Shown piece by piece: positions 51,401 through 53,811 of a stretch of 53,811 nt of DNA. Each line of letters starts with the position of its first letter. Position 1 is the first letter of the stretch. The DNA is from Saccharopolyspora phatthalungensis. GTDB taxonomy: Bacteria; Actinomycetota; Actinomycetes; Mycobacteriales; Pseudonocardiaceae. A model generated the notes under the pieces. The model saw only the letters and a list, made by a program, of their open reading frames with translations, was not told where the DNA came from and did no database searches. The stretch is from assembly GCF_014203395.1 (NCBI RefSeq), contig NZ_JACHIW010000005.1, forward strand, positions 1 through 53,811, written 5' to 3'. Made by a program: the position numbers and the translations under genes.

Positions 51401-53811
51401 AGGTGGTGGGGGCCAAGGGTGGTGTGCCGGCGGAAGGCGAGTCGGCCGCGGGTGCGGGTGTGGATGTGGCTTCGGCTGGGCGATCTGCGGAGGCTTCCGA
51501 GTCGCCCTCGGTGGATGTGGGTGTGGCTGGGTCGAGTGCTCAGGGGCAGGTTGTGGGGCAGTCGTTGGGCTGGCGTGATGTCGCGGTGGAGATTGTGCGG
51601 CGGACACACGATGTGGTGCGGCTGGCGCGTGCGGGTTCCTTGGACGAGGTGGTGGAGCGGGTTGCGGAGCGAGCTCGTGAGTTGGGTCGTGAAGAGGGGT
51701 TGCGGTTTTCGCGGGAGTTGGCGGCCGCGAAGGGTACCGAAGGGAACGGGGTTGCTGTTCGCGCAGGGGCGGGGTCGGCTTCTCCGCAGGATGTCGAGGA
51801 TTGCTTTGCGGGGATTGCTGATTCGCAGGATGCTGACGAGTCGTTGGGTGGCTTGGCGGAGTTTGCTCCGTTGGAGTCTGATCCGGAACGGGTTTTGCTG
51901 GAGTGGGCTCAGTCGACGGTTGGTATGGGATCGTGGTTGGTTAATCCGCCGAGTGCTGGGCAGTCGTTGGGTTTTGGGTGGGATGAGTTTTCGGGTGCTC
52001 GTGCGGAGGATGTGCTGGGTGCGGAGCTTCCGGGAGCGGATGTCGTTGCGGCTGAGGGGTTTGCGGGCGCTTCCGGTGGGTTGTCGTTGGTGGGGGAGGC
52101 GGGTGGACCGGCCGAGGGTGGAAGTGGTGGGCGCAAGCGGCGGCGTGTTGATGGTTCGGGTGTTAACGATGCGGAGTCTGAGAGGCCGTCTGGTCCTGGT
52201 GTGCACCGGGCGGGTGTGAAAAGGCGGATACAAGAGGCGGATTTGGAGGCGGTGTGGGTGGAGTTGCGTCGTGCTCGTGATGCGGGTGAGCCCCACACGG
52301 GTTGGTCGTTGGGTGTCAAGTTCGAGAAGAGCGTGCTGTGGGGTAAGGAGCGGCTTGCGGAATTCAAGAGGAGGGAGGGCGGTACGTCAAAGGCGCCGTT
52401 GCGTGCCGAGGCGCGGGACGCGGAGTTGGAGAAGGTATGGGTGGAGTTGCGTCGTGCTGAGGAGGCCGGTGAGCCTCACACCGGTGCGACGTTGGGGACG
52501 AAGTTTGGGAAGAGCGCGCCTTGGGGGCGGCAACGGCTTAGGGAGTTCAGGAGGAGGGAGGGTGGTACGACGCAGGCGCAGTTGGTTGCCGGGGCACGGG
52601 ACGCGGAGTCGGAGAAGACGTGGGCGGAGGTGCGTCGTGCTGAGAAGGCGGGTGAGCCCCACACGACTCGGTCGCTGGGCGTCAAATTCGGGAAGAGCGC
52701 GGCGTGGGGTTGGCAGCGGCTTGCGGAGTTCAAGAGGAGGGAGGTGGTTGGCTCTGTTCCAGACCTGGTGGGGTCTGGGGCTGGTGTGCCAGCGGAAGGT
52801 GGGTCGGCCGTGGATGTGGGTGTGGCTGGTCGGTCTGGCGAGGCTTCCGAGCTGTTCTCGGTGAATGCGGGTGTGGGCGATTCCAGTGCGCGGGAGGAGG
52901 TTGTGGGGTCGGGGGTGTCACCGGGCTCGTTTGTTGTTGCGGTGGAGATTGTGCGAGGGACTCATGATGTGGTGCGGCTGGCGCGTGCGGGTTCTTTGAA
53001 TGAGGTGGTGGATCAGGTTGCAGAAAAGGTTCGTGAGTTCGGTCGTGAAGAGGCGTTGCGGTTTTCTCGGGAGTTGGCGGCCACGCTGGGTTTTGCAAGC
53101 GTTGCTGATTCGCAGGTGGCTGACGAGTCGGTAGGGGGCTTGGCGGGGTTCGATCCGTTGGCGTCTGATCCGGAGCGGGCTTTGCTGGAGTGGGCTGAGT
53201 CGACGGTTGGTATGGGGTCGTGGTTGGTTGATCCGCCGAGTGCTGAGCAGTCGTTGGGTTTTGACTGGGATGAGATTTCGGGTGGTCGTATGGATGATGT
53301 GCTGGGTGCGGATCTTCCGGGAGCGGATGTGGTTGCGGCTGAGGGGTTTGCGGGTGGTTCGGGTGGGTTGTCGTTGGCGGGGGAGGTGGGTGGATCGGCT
53401 GAGGGTGGACGTAGTGGGCGCAAGCGGCGGCGTGATGGTTTGGGTGATGGGGGCGCGGAGTCCGCGGCGCTTTCTGGCGACCGTGTGCCCCAGGCGGGGG
53501 TGAAAAAGCGGATGTTGGGTGTGGATTTGGAGGCGGTGTGGGCGGAGGCTCGTCGTGCTCGTGATGCGGGTGAGCCTTACACCGGCGCGACGTTGGGGGC
53601 CAAGTTCGGCAAGAGCGCGTCGTGGGGTGTGAAGCGGCTTGGGGAGTCCAGGGAACGGGAGGGGGCGACCCGGGCGGATGTGGTGAAGCGGGAGGCGGTG
53701 TGGGCGGAGGTGCGCCGTGCTGAGGAGGCAGGTGAGCCCCACAGCGGCGTGACCTTGGCAAGGCATTTCGGCAAAAGTTTGGCTTGGGGTTATGGGCTGC
53801 TAGCGGAGTTC
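30493..53811 (+). CDS. Giant WXG100-like / HTH-array protein B, at least 7773 residues, 3' end beyond window
   Basis: The frame is open for 23,319 nt to the right edge; the nearest upstream in-frame stop is TAG at 30469-30471, and GTG 30493, 30496 or 30502 could start it. Residues 1-365 are almost the same as in protein A (WXG100-like). A linker follows with two PPPAYSP motifs and glycine-rich EGKSG repeats. Then come RELGRDVVALVPGRGG and VGDLRREIERAR...FSRELAAW. From 33974 the protein is a mosaic of 14 HTH-repeat blocks (about 63 copies), nine THDVV modules (37024, 39781, 42052, 43978, 45769, 47929, 50086, 51571, 52927), two SELVGL modules (38770, 42870), acidic W-containing linkers, and about 12 basic motifs of the SGRKRRRV type. 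The last visible residues LAEF belong to another repeat. No enzyme domain is seen. Assembly error in such repetitive sequence must be considered. Confidence 0.85.
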   Translation, partial: MVWVSIVVPEEVRRLFQVLTGEDMTDADEDGLLRVGEVLVAGAGAVEGLRDGLREVVARVRGEFSGKAADRFAENVGGFVGVLEVSGGVLRGLGVFVRDVGWQVKYLKFVTVGGLVLLLGEIAWAVAMAGATGGASLAWLAARVAVMRFVLSRWWGQLFMRLAVCAGVGVGLNVLPDVVAQGVLVSEGKEGWSSSWTRDAAGVGAMSAGVGLPLSALGNVVGKTVARVLVAGLGDQVDRGLLVAAARRAVEEHAELYPVSGLARFADVVAEGVDEFVGMSVRGLWAARFGRGLGESLEEGLTEMVGELAYGVATGQGVQFNPFSFTAGVSESVASGAGRLAGLVLRGELIPPGTRYRDGSTSGSEKTPLLPSDSELETVDSTGFSVSGGGDGGFRAGVVGMEDGKSGVAGEKGGVLDGEGGTAEGKSGIAGEEGAVPGVEGGAAEGKDRVPGARVVSSSAGSAGVSHSGVVSADGRSGAGHVEAARHTSSVSAGPGAPDGSVGVGDGAGIPGRSGDLSASVAPATGPAPSNEKPDGPGSVGRGASGMASASGAAPTGDLTQGSLGPDSGKPSDSRDVTGARPVRGESTAADGTADGGVRWAEHGKTGITENSTDFPPTPHSGAVGTDVQVTRGEDRPGTPPPAYSPANAGQSRPGTPPPAYSPAAADIEQVGTGAPPPPAHSTERAVGQVGAKTPPVWASDADPIGYRPSDVDNTGAITDGGQRNERAEATHGASAGSAHASGPSPDPAPSATSRAPHGQMNPDGVPLVGREPSRGETSSHAVVSGADVATGPGDSPRPGDPVAGALDSLRLPPDSVRVQVPAGLVSGGAVAEFLRSRVRGSAGGPVLMASADVPGSGVVVSRGQASEVARELGRDVVALVPGRGGHRWMRFAANGSRPRPVGGLEWTEVPQRAVEGGEGPGAGLSAAVPGSAEAMLRDLPDVEAGPVADVAVPGSRVRGEVVAGWSVGDLRREIERARLVAGPRESALVLVQHTHDVTKLAGHELVSVAEVVELVAARRLEQGVVEARRFSRELAAWLGTEGGSLGVRAGAGSDSPVADGDSLPGADGVPDGLMAFDPLESGSALLEWPEIGGDVGSWSVDPLDVGQLLGSAWDEVPGGGVPAEGGSASDADVVAADGFGDDLDGLSSVGDVGVSVSVGESSGRKRGRVEDAGDEDAESERRGRAALSAKMPGRKQLANSAEVWAEMRRADEAGQPHTGQSLGEVFGGSARWGQKQLAEYQKKEGGVSRADVRQRERDAVWAEVRRAREAGEPHTGETLGKAFGKSKSWGRDRLAEFKRREGGRSAVTEGGQPTVELEDVWAEVRRAAEEGQPHNGTTLAKVFGKSGSWGRDRLAEFRRREGGKSTVELEDVWAEVRRAAEEGEPHNGTTLAEAFGMGRSWGRERLAEFKRREGRTADEELDAVWAEVRRAEVAGEPHTGATLGSKFGKSESWGVKRLAEFRVREGAESWADSAKRKREAGSAQVWAELRRARDAGEPHTAKSLAEAFGKSSSWGSRWIAKMKRTERDAGQADSQAAVDEPMDGFLAFDPLESGTALLEWTEPAGEAEPWSADPLSVGRFFDLEWDEFQGGETDRVSAGVSGADAGVVAAVWSAEASGEVPSRRDAGGSGSVGESSGRKRGRVEDGGDEDAESERHGRAAKVAKRKRTVDFADVWAELRRAGEVGERHTGATLGDKFGKSKSWGKERLAEFRRRDGEAGRAVVAGRRPGEVWAELRRADEAGRPHTGRSLAEAFGKSKSWGKKRLSEFRQHEGDVSQADVAKPKHDADLADVRAELRRAGEKGEPHTGATLAEVWAELQRADEAGKPHSGTTLATVFGRGKSWGVARLAEFRQREGGVGRAELMKRERETELEGVWAEVRRADEEGRPHTGNSLAEAFGKSGRWGNKRLAEFREREGGESRAEAAKRKHDAVLEEVGRADEEGQPHTGRSLAEVFGKSVRWGNTRLSEFREREGGESRAEAAKRKHDAALEEVWAEVRRADDAGEPHTGATLAEAFEKRTRWGYARLREFRESEGDPSAELAQRLREMGLEAVWAEVRRADAADVPHTGKSLGEAFGRGSSWGRERLAEFRRQEGATTDEQLVGGQRDVELAEVWAEVRRARDAGGPYTGPSLGKAFGKGASWGYARLAEFRRREGGDSAAVGLGAEQAMSSAGVSPGSRDVAVGIVRGTHDVVRLAGEGALDGVVERVVERVRESGPGEGVRFSRELAASMGTQGSGLAVRAGGGAGSPVGVEDSSAGIADSQVAADEPVSGLVAFDPGGSEPERALQEWAASAVGTASWLVDPSMQPSGSGHGEFPVGQGGQVRIADSLAAVDESATVDESMSGLMMFDPLESWPGHALLAWAESMGDAEPWSADPLSVGQSLSFEWGDIQGGQTGGVPAEGLSVTGGDVVEDGWFAGDSGGFSSVADVGGSSAVGESRGRKRGREAELAEVRAEIRRARDAGEPHTSGSLGKAFGKSESWGYARLGEFRAREGGASRAQLSEWEREAVWAELRRARDAGEPYTGVSLGQVFGKSASWGAKRLAELRKREGDTTQRQSSSGGRNAELEKAWAEIRRARDAGESHTGMSLGKVFGKSESWGCARLAEFRASKGEMSWAQLSVREREAVWAELRRARDAGELHTGETLAAEFGKSGSWGSMRLAEFRAREGGLSRADVVQQEREAELEAVWAEIRCARDAGVPHSGRSLGETFGKSATWGKQRLGEFREMEGRGSASESLGAGEAVSSAEAVPAAETDVVGVERLRLLSELVGLLGSLRGLLTDSPEGYRPGLRARVEDWSARLGRGELDGADVTGLRRRLAQAAELLERVRTDRLGGNVGGRAVEGESAAGVDAVTRSAGTQGAGSSLHPEAASGSPPGAEIFPASVADSQVVAESTGWLAEVWAEVRRAREVGEPHTGASLGNAFGKSASWGVKRLAEFRDREGMSGTKVVKRRRGVDLEQVWAEVRRADEAGMPHTGVSLGKAFEKSSRWGSQRLAEFRERAGGATQSDLARRKREVVWAEVRRARDAGEPHTGQSLGALFGKGRSWGVERLAEFKRSEGAGSGAAALGSGEGMSTEEVSAGVSQGEAGGASLGLRDVAVGIVRGTHDVVRLARADALDGVVERVAERVRESGRAEGVRFSRELAASMGTQGSGLAVRAGGGGDSPVGVEDSSAGIADSQVAADEPVSGLAEFDPGESEPERALLEWAASAVGTASWLVDPSMAPSGSGRGEFPAGQGDDVLGADLPMAGGDEVAAEGFAGDPGGLSFVGDLVSWSGDLLTAGESSGLGWDEVAGGDMAGASADGLPGADQAAGEWPVDDSGRLALVGDVDGSGVGERSGSKRRRVDDLGDEVAGLERPPSCRVRWTRMREAELEKVWVELRRARDAGEVHNGRSLGKAFGKSESWGLRRLREFRQQQRAARRAGVAGPSSLPGAEGSQAGVVDSRATVDESQGGLVAFDPWNSEPIRALLDWAEPVGETESWSADPLSFQQSLGFGWEEVQGVHTDDGPVGVVSVAGADPAAEDAGSESPPARHVRRADVWAELRRADEAGEPHTGRSLANAFGKKARWGCSRLSEFREQAGGVGRAVWAELRRADEAGEPHTDEALAAKFGKRATWGHERLAEFRERESVWAELRRADGSGETHTGKSLASKFGKSVSWGHQRLAEFREQAGGVGRAELMKREREAAWAELRRARDAGEPHTGVTLGKKFGKSAVWGAERLAELREQEGSVGPLELAKRDREAAWAELRRARDAGEHYSGGILGKKFGKSRAWGKQLIAQFKASEGGVSAAEVVGSGSGVSAEGASAAGVGAGEHSGVVSELSGAGSAVVEPGAGVQGETAELGVSSGSSVVAVEIVRGTHDVVRLAREDALAGVVDQVAEKVRESGRAEAVRFSRELAATLGTQGAGVSIRAGAGSDSPEDAEKPQVRLADSQAAIDESWWADPSSVGQSSGFGWDAIQGGHMGGVSAEGMSVAGGDAVGAEWFAGESGGLSSFADAGGASAVEESHGLKRGRVDDSADEDAESEKSSAPRVPRTNMTREGREAELAEAEAELRRARDAGEPHTGETLAAKFGKGKSWGKQRIGGFWEMEGGGSASERLGSAEPGSSAEAGPSGRADAVEVERLGLVSELVGLVGSLWELLVIAPEGYRPGLRARVEDWSARLGRGELAGADVAGLRRRLGQATQLLERVRTDRLGWNVGGGAVEGAAVRVAAVRVATVPVADGSVELSSVSGVGGSGVGSGRTQGRVEDSGEEGADAGRRASRTNVMKRRRGRDLEAVWAEVRRAREAGEPHTGATLGAKFGKSTSWGYGQLADFRLQSGDVSLVATARRERDDESEKVMAELRRARDAGQAYNGVTLGRAFGRSATWGKERLAEFRRRERGTTGAPDAESEQVWAELRRARDAGEPHTSRSLGALFNKGRSWGAERLAEFRRSQGDASAAEALGSGEGMSTEEVEAEPLVSELSGADTAVVESSAPGQTAEAGAPRSSRDVAVGIVQGTHDVVRLARAGSLDEVVRRVAEKVRESGREEALRFSRELAATLGSQGTGLSVRAGAGPDSPAGAENPLAGVADSHSPDESLGDLAAFAPLVSDPEGFLPEWAESTVDLGSWWVDPPSTEQSWGFGWDGVSGGRPEDVLGVDLTGADVVADEGFEGDQGGLSSVGEAGGPGEGGRSGRKRRRVDESGDEGAESAALSGGSVLPTGAKKRMWGAGLEAVWAEVRRARDAGKPHSGATLAANFGKSVSWGCARLGEFREWEGGATRADEAQREREEVWAEVRRARDAGEPHTGVTLAAKFGKSKTWGKERLAEFRRGEGGTAEFEEVWAEVRRAEEAGEPHTGASLAAKFGKSARWGGARLGEFRGREGGVSRADAEKREREAVWAEVRRARDAGGPHTGASLGAKFEKSASWGCKRLADFRLQEGDLRAVDAARRKRDDESENVMAELRRARDAGESYDGVTLGKAFGRSVTWGKEWLAEFRRRERGATRAQLRAEEREAELEQVWVEVRRAEGAGEPHTGRSLGVKFGKSASWGKQRLAQFRRGEGVGSGLEALEPGGGVPVEGEPTEDAGLAEQGVQAEPAAVLSGWRDVAVGIVRGTHDVVRLARVGSLDEVVQRVAERVRESGRAEAVRFSRELAVTLGSEGAGLAIRAGEGPESPAGAEDPLAGVADSQVPDESAGSVAEFDLLEPNPERALREWAESTVGMGSWMVDPPSVGQSLGFGWDEISGGRMDDVLDAELTGADVVAAQGFEGDPGVLSSVGEAGGSAEGGSSGRKRRRGDGSGDDDAESVALSGDRVTQAGVKRRMRGVDLEAVWVELRRAEEAGEAHTGASLGKVFGKNSSWGIERLREFREREGGMSRAELALREREEAWVEVRRARDAGEAHTGASLGKVFGKNSSWGIERLREFREREGGMSRAELALREREEAWVEVRRARDAGEAHTGASLGKVFGKNSSWGKERLREFREREGSPGRAELPGREEVWAELRRADEAGKPHSGVTLARQFGKRTAWAYPLLAEFRETEGGVNSSEFAQRKRDAALEEVWAEVRRAEEAGEPHTGPSLAAKFAKGSSWGGRRLAEFRRKARRMPPAQSAAAVREAELEKVWVEVRRARDAGEPHTGRSLGAAFGKSAPWGVQRLAQFREIEGSASGLELAQPEREVVWAELRRADETGEPHTGLTLGKKFGKSKQWGYARLAEFRRREGSTSQAQLLAAAQEAELEKVWVEVRRARDVGEPHTGLTLGKKFGKTARWGRQRLAEFRGMEGGGSALEALESAGDVPAAGESAEGASVAGSSVRGEAAEVSSGSRDVAVGIVRGTHDVVRLARVGSLDDVVWRVAERVGESGRAEAVRFSRELAATLGSQGSGFAIRAGAGPDSPGGFEDARAGIADSRDADELMGDLVASGPVDSGPGRALPEWTDPTGDVGSLTIDPSYFGLSLGFAWDGVSDGRPVDVSGADLLLAGADDLRSSRVDPLRVGESLGVGWGGVSGGPMDDVLLADPSIESADVVAVEGFADVLGGLAFGGGLDSWSVDPVGFGQSLGSVWEGVSGGRVDDVVGVELSGADVVGHEGFEGDQGGLSSVGEVAGSAAGGGSSGRKRARVDDADDEGAEFEGAAGGRAPGAGAGKRVRGVDLEAVWAELRRADEAGEPHSGASLGEKFGKSRRWGNTQLAEFRAREGGASRAKVLREREREAVWAELRRADEAGEPHSGESLGEKFWESSAWGTARLGEFREREVVWVELRRADEAGEPHTAASLGEKFGKSKSWGGRRLAEFREEGGTAQAQVVSGVRAAELEKVWVELRRAEEAGEPHTAASLGEKFGKSKSWGGRRLAEFREEGDTAQAQVVGGVRAAELEKVWVELRRAEEAGEPHTAASLGEKFGKSASWGYLRLVEFRRMEGGTAQAQVVGGVRAAELEKVWVELRRAEEAGEPHTAASLGEKFGKSASWGYLRLLEFRRVEGVGSAREVLGSGVGVLAEGGSAVDASVDVVVAGRSGVASELFSVDVGVGDSSAREEVVESGVPRSARDVAVGIVWGTNDVVRLARVGSLDDVVRRVAERVRESGRAEAVRFSRELAATSGTDLSVAGADDLGSWRVDPLSVGESFGVGWDEASGGRMDDVLLADPSIASADVFGFGDASGGLSFGGDLDSWSVDPVGFGQSLGSVWEGASGGRVDDVLGADLPGADVVAVEGFADVLGGLSSVGVVGGSAEGGASGRKRRRVGDSGDEGARSERTSGSRASGPGVGKRLRGAGLEEVWAEVRRAEEAGAPHKASTLAKKFGKRKTWGYARLAEVREQEGGVWRPGVVQREVVWAELRRAEEAGEPHTGSTLAKKFGKSSSWGYLRLGEFREQEGGVTRDQGEEVWAEVRRARDAGEPHTGVSLARKFGKGTSWGAQRLAEFGRREGATTQAQSEKIWAELRRARDAGEPHTGKSLGKAFGKGTSWGKERLAEFRRREGGSGSEVVGAKGGVPAEGESAAGAGVDVASAGRSAEASESPSVDVGVAGSSAQGQVVGQSLGWRDVAVEIVRRTHDVVRLARAGSLDEVVERVAERARELGREEGLRFSRELAAAKGTEGNGVAVRAGAGSASPQDVEDCFAGIADSQDADESLGGLAEFAPLESDPERVLLEWAQSTVGMGSWLVNPPSAGQSLGFGWDEFSGARAEDVLGAELPGADVVAAEGFAGASGGLSLVGEAGGPAEGGSGGRKRRRVDGSGVNDAESERPSGPGVHRAGVKRRIQEADLEAVWVELRRARDAGEPHTGWSLGVKFEKSVLWGKERLAEFKRREGGTSKAPLRAEARDAELEKVWVELRRAEEAGEPHTGATLGTKFGKSAPWGRQRLREFRRREGGTTQAQLVAGARDAESEKTWAEVRRAEKAGEPHTTRSLGVKFGKSAAWGWQRLAEFKRREVVGSVPDLVGSGAGVPAEGGSAVDVGVAGRSGEASELFSVNAGVGDSSAREEVVGSGVSPGSFVVAVEIVRGTHDVVRLARAGSLNEVVDQVAEKVREFGREEALRFSRELAATLGFASVADSQVADESVGGLAGFDPLASDPERALLEWAESTVGMGSWLVDPPSAEQSLGFDWDEISGGRMDDVLGADLPGADVVAAEGFAGGSGGLSLAGEVGGSAEGGRSGRKRRRDGLGDGGAESAALSGDRVPQAGVKKRMLGVDLEAVWAEARRARDAGEPYTGATLGAKFGKSASWGVKRLGESREREGATRADVVKREAVWAEVRRAEEAGEPHSGVTLARHFGKSLAWGYGLLAEF
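34096..35065 (+). repeat. HTH-like repeat block B1 (6 copies)
   Basis: Six copies follow the first KRGRVEDAGDED motif. Copies 3 and 4 (AAEEGQPHNGTTL and AAEEGEPHNGTTL) are near-duplicates carrying Asn in place of Thr in PHTG. Confidence 0.85.
35500..36963 (+). repeat. HTH-like repeat block B2 (9 copies, two shortened)
   Basis: The third copy stops after PHTGATLA and joins directly to the next EVWAELQRA, losing its second half. The sixth copy has lost five residues (LEEVGRADEEG in place of LEEVWAEVRRA). Both look like deletions between short matching sequences. Confidence 0.85.
37834..38693 (+). repeat. HTH-like repeat block B3 (5 copies)
   Basis: Five copies follow SRGRKRGREAE, where the basic motif runs directly into the first repeat. 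The acidic segment normally found between them is missing. Confidence 0.85.
39199..39678 (+). repeat. HTH-like repeat block B4 (3 copies)
   Basis: Three copies are preceded by a SELVGL module rather than a KRxR motif. Confidence 0.8.
40618..40758 (+). repeat. Single HTH-like repeat B5
   Basis: One isolated copy (ELEKVWVELRRARDAGEVHN) follows SGSKRRRVDD. It shows that the unit can stand alone between linkers. Confidence 0.8.
41125..41863 (+). repeat. HTH-like repeat block B6 (5 copies)
   Basis: Linkers between copies are unusually short here. One joint has only about four residues (EFRERESVWAEL), so adjacent repeats would pack closely. Confidence 0.85.
42649..42783 (+). repeat. Single HTH-like repeat B7
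   Basis: One copy (AEAEAELRRARDAGEPHTGE) follows the LKRGRVDDSADEDAES motif and precedes a SELVGL module. Confidence 0.8.
43336..43825 (+). repeat. HTH-like repeat block B8 (3 copies)
   Basis: The middle copy is divergent (KVMAELRRARDAGQAYNGVT) and resembles a copy in block B9, suggesting exchange between blocks. Confidence 0.8.
44650..45645 (+). repeat. HTH-like repeat block B9 (6 copies)
   Basis: Six copies follow KRRRVDESGDEGAES. The fifth (NVMAELRRARDAGESYDGVT) matches the unusual copy in block B8. Confidence 0.85.
46441..47805 (+). repeat. HTH-like repeat block B10 (8 copies, three nearly identical)
   Basis: Copies 1-3 lie on a 171-bp period (unit boundaries 46621 and 46792) and are nearly identical in DNA, including the unusual FGKNSSWG. 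This is a recent tandem triplication. Confidence 0.9.
48907..49895 (+). repeat. HTH-like repeat block B11 (7 copies, last four nearly identical)
   Basis: Units beginning GTGCGGGCGGCGGAG at 49381, 49561 and 49744 (periods 180 and 183 bp) are nearly identical. Differences are concentrated in the final helix (SKSWGGRRL against SASWGYLRL). Confidence 0.9.
50773..51385 (+). repeat. HTH-like repeat block B12 (4 copies)
   Basis: The first copy is divergent (PHKASTLAKKFGKRKTWGYA) and AT-richer than its neighbours. The rest are typical. Confidence 0.85.
52243..52745 (+). repeat. HTH-like repeat block B13 (3 copies)
   Basis: Three copies follow GGRKRRRVDG; variants include HTGWSL and HTTRSL. Confidence 0.85.
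53524..53811 (+). repeat. HTH-like repeat block B14 (2 copies visible, cut by window edge)
   Basis: One full copy and most of a second (ending LLAEF) reach the edge, so the array continues outside the window. Confidence 0.8.

Noticed and set aside
13822..53811. CRISPR array or other non-coding repeat
   Set aside because: Units are multiples of 3, variable in length and keep one reading frame with amino-acid-level conservation.
13822..53811. TAL-effector, PPR, TPR or pumilio repeats
   Set aside because: Unit length (45-61) and conserved residues (PHTG, FGKS, SWG, RLAEF) do not match those families; any similarity is conceptual only.
10135..53811. Polyketide or non-ribosomal peptide synthetase megagene
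   Set aside because: No ketosynthase, acyltransferase, adenylation, condensation or carrier motifs are present.

Overview
The window is high-GC DNA from an actinomycete, most likely of the Pseudonocardiales. That placement is an inference. It rests on an XRE/DUF5753 + DUF397 gene pair, a small 'WVPADG' metal-finger-like protein, frequent ATGA/GTGA gene overlaps and N-termini resembling the WXG100-like (CpnT-type) domain of type VII secretion substrates. No taxonomic search was possible.

Positions 1-10134 hold ordinary accessory genes with balanced codon use. In order they are: the start of an XRE regulator leaving the left edge; a three-gene operon of tiny proteins (609-1314) closed by a strong hairpin; a unit of membrane peptide, methyltransferase-like protein and CYTH phosphatase/cyclase-like protein (1436-3580); an HxlR regulator divergent from a quinone-oxidoreductase-like gene (4145-5610); a minus-strand four-gene operon ending in an APH-like kinase (7549-5635), divergent from an XRE/DUF5753 + DUF397 pair (7703-8745); and a decayed Nudix gene (8831-9226).

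Positions 10135-53811 are dominated by two paralogous giant genes on the + strand. Gene A (10135-28090) encoded a protein of 5372 residues before an IS1182-type element (23945-25777, 4-bp CTAG duplication) split it. Removing the element and one CTAG restores the frame exactly. Gene B (30493 to the right edge) has no in-frame stop over 23,319 nt, so its product has at least 7773 residues and is incomplete. The two share an almost identical N-terminal region of about 365 residues (WXG100-like), then a Pro/Gly/Ser-rich linker, then a very long mosaic. The mosaic consists of: (i) a 45-61-residue helix-turn-helix-like repeat, about 35 copies in A and 63 in B; (ii) an approximately 75-residue helical module containing THDVVRLAR and FSRELA; (iii) an acidic, Trp/Phe-containing linker; (iv) a recurrent basic motif SGRKRxRV followed by an acidic stretch; and (v) an approximately 80-residue helical module containing SELVGLVGSLRGLL. 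I know of no described family with this architecture. The best hypothesis is a secreted or surface giant protein carrying arrays of potential nucleic-acid-binding modules.

Between A and B lies a minus-strand zinc-ribbon XRE/TPR-like regulator (28135-29595), convergent with A and divergent from B. The stop codon of A lies inside a palindromic element that has a related copy at 8805-8826. The giant genes show extreme G/T-ending codon use, strong G-over-C skew, and several recent tandem duplications.
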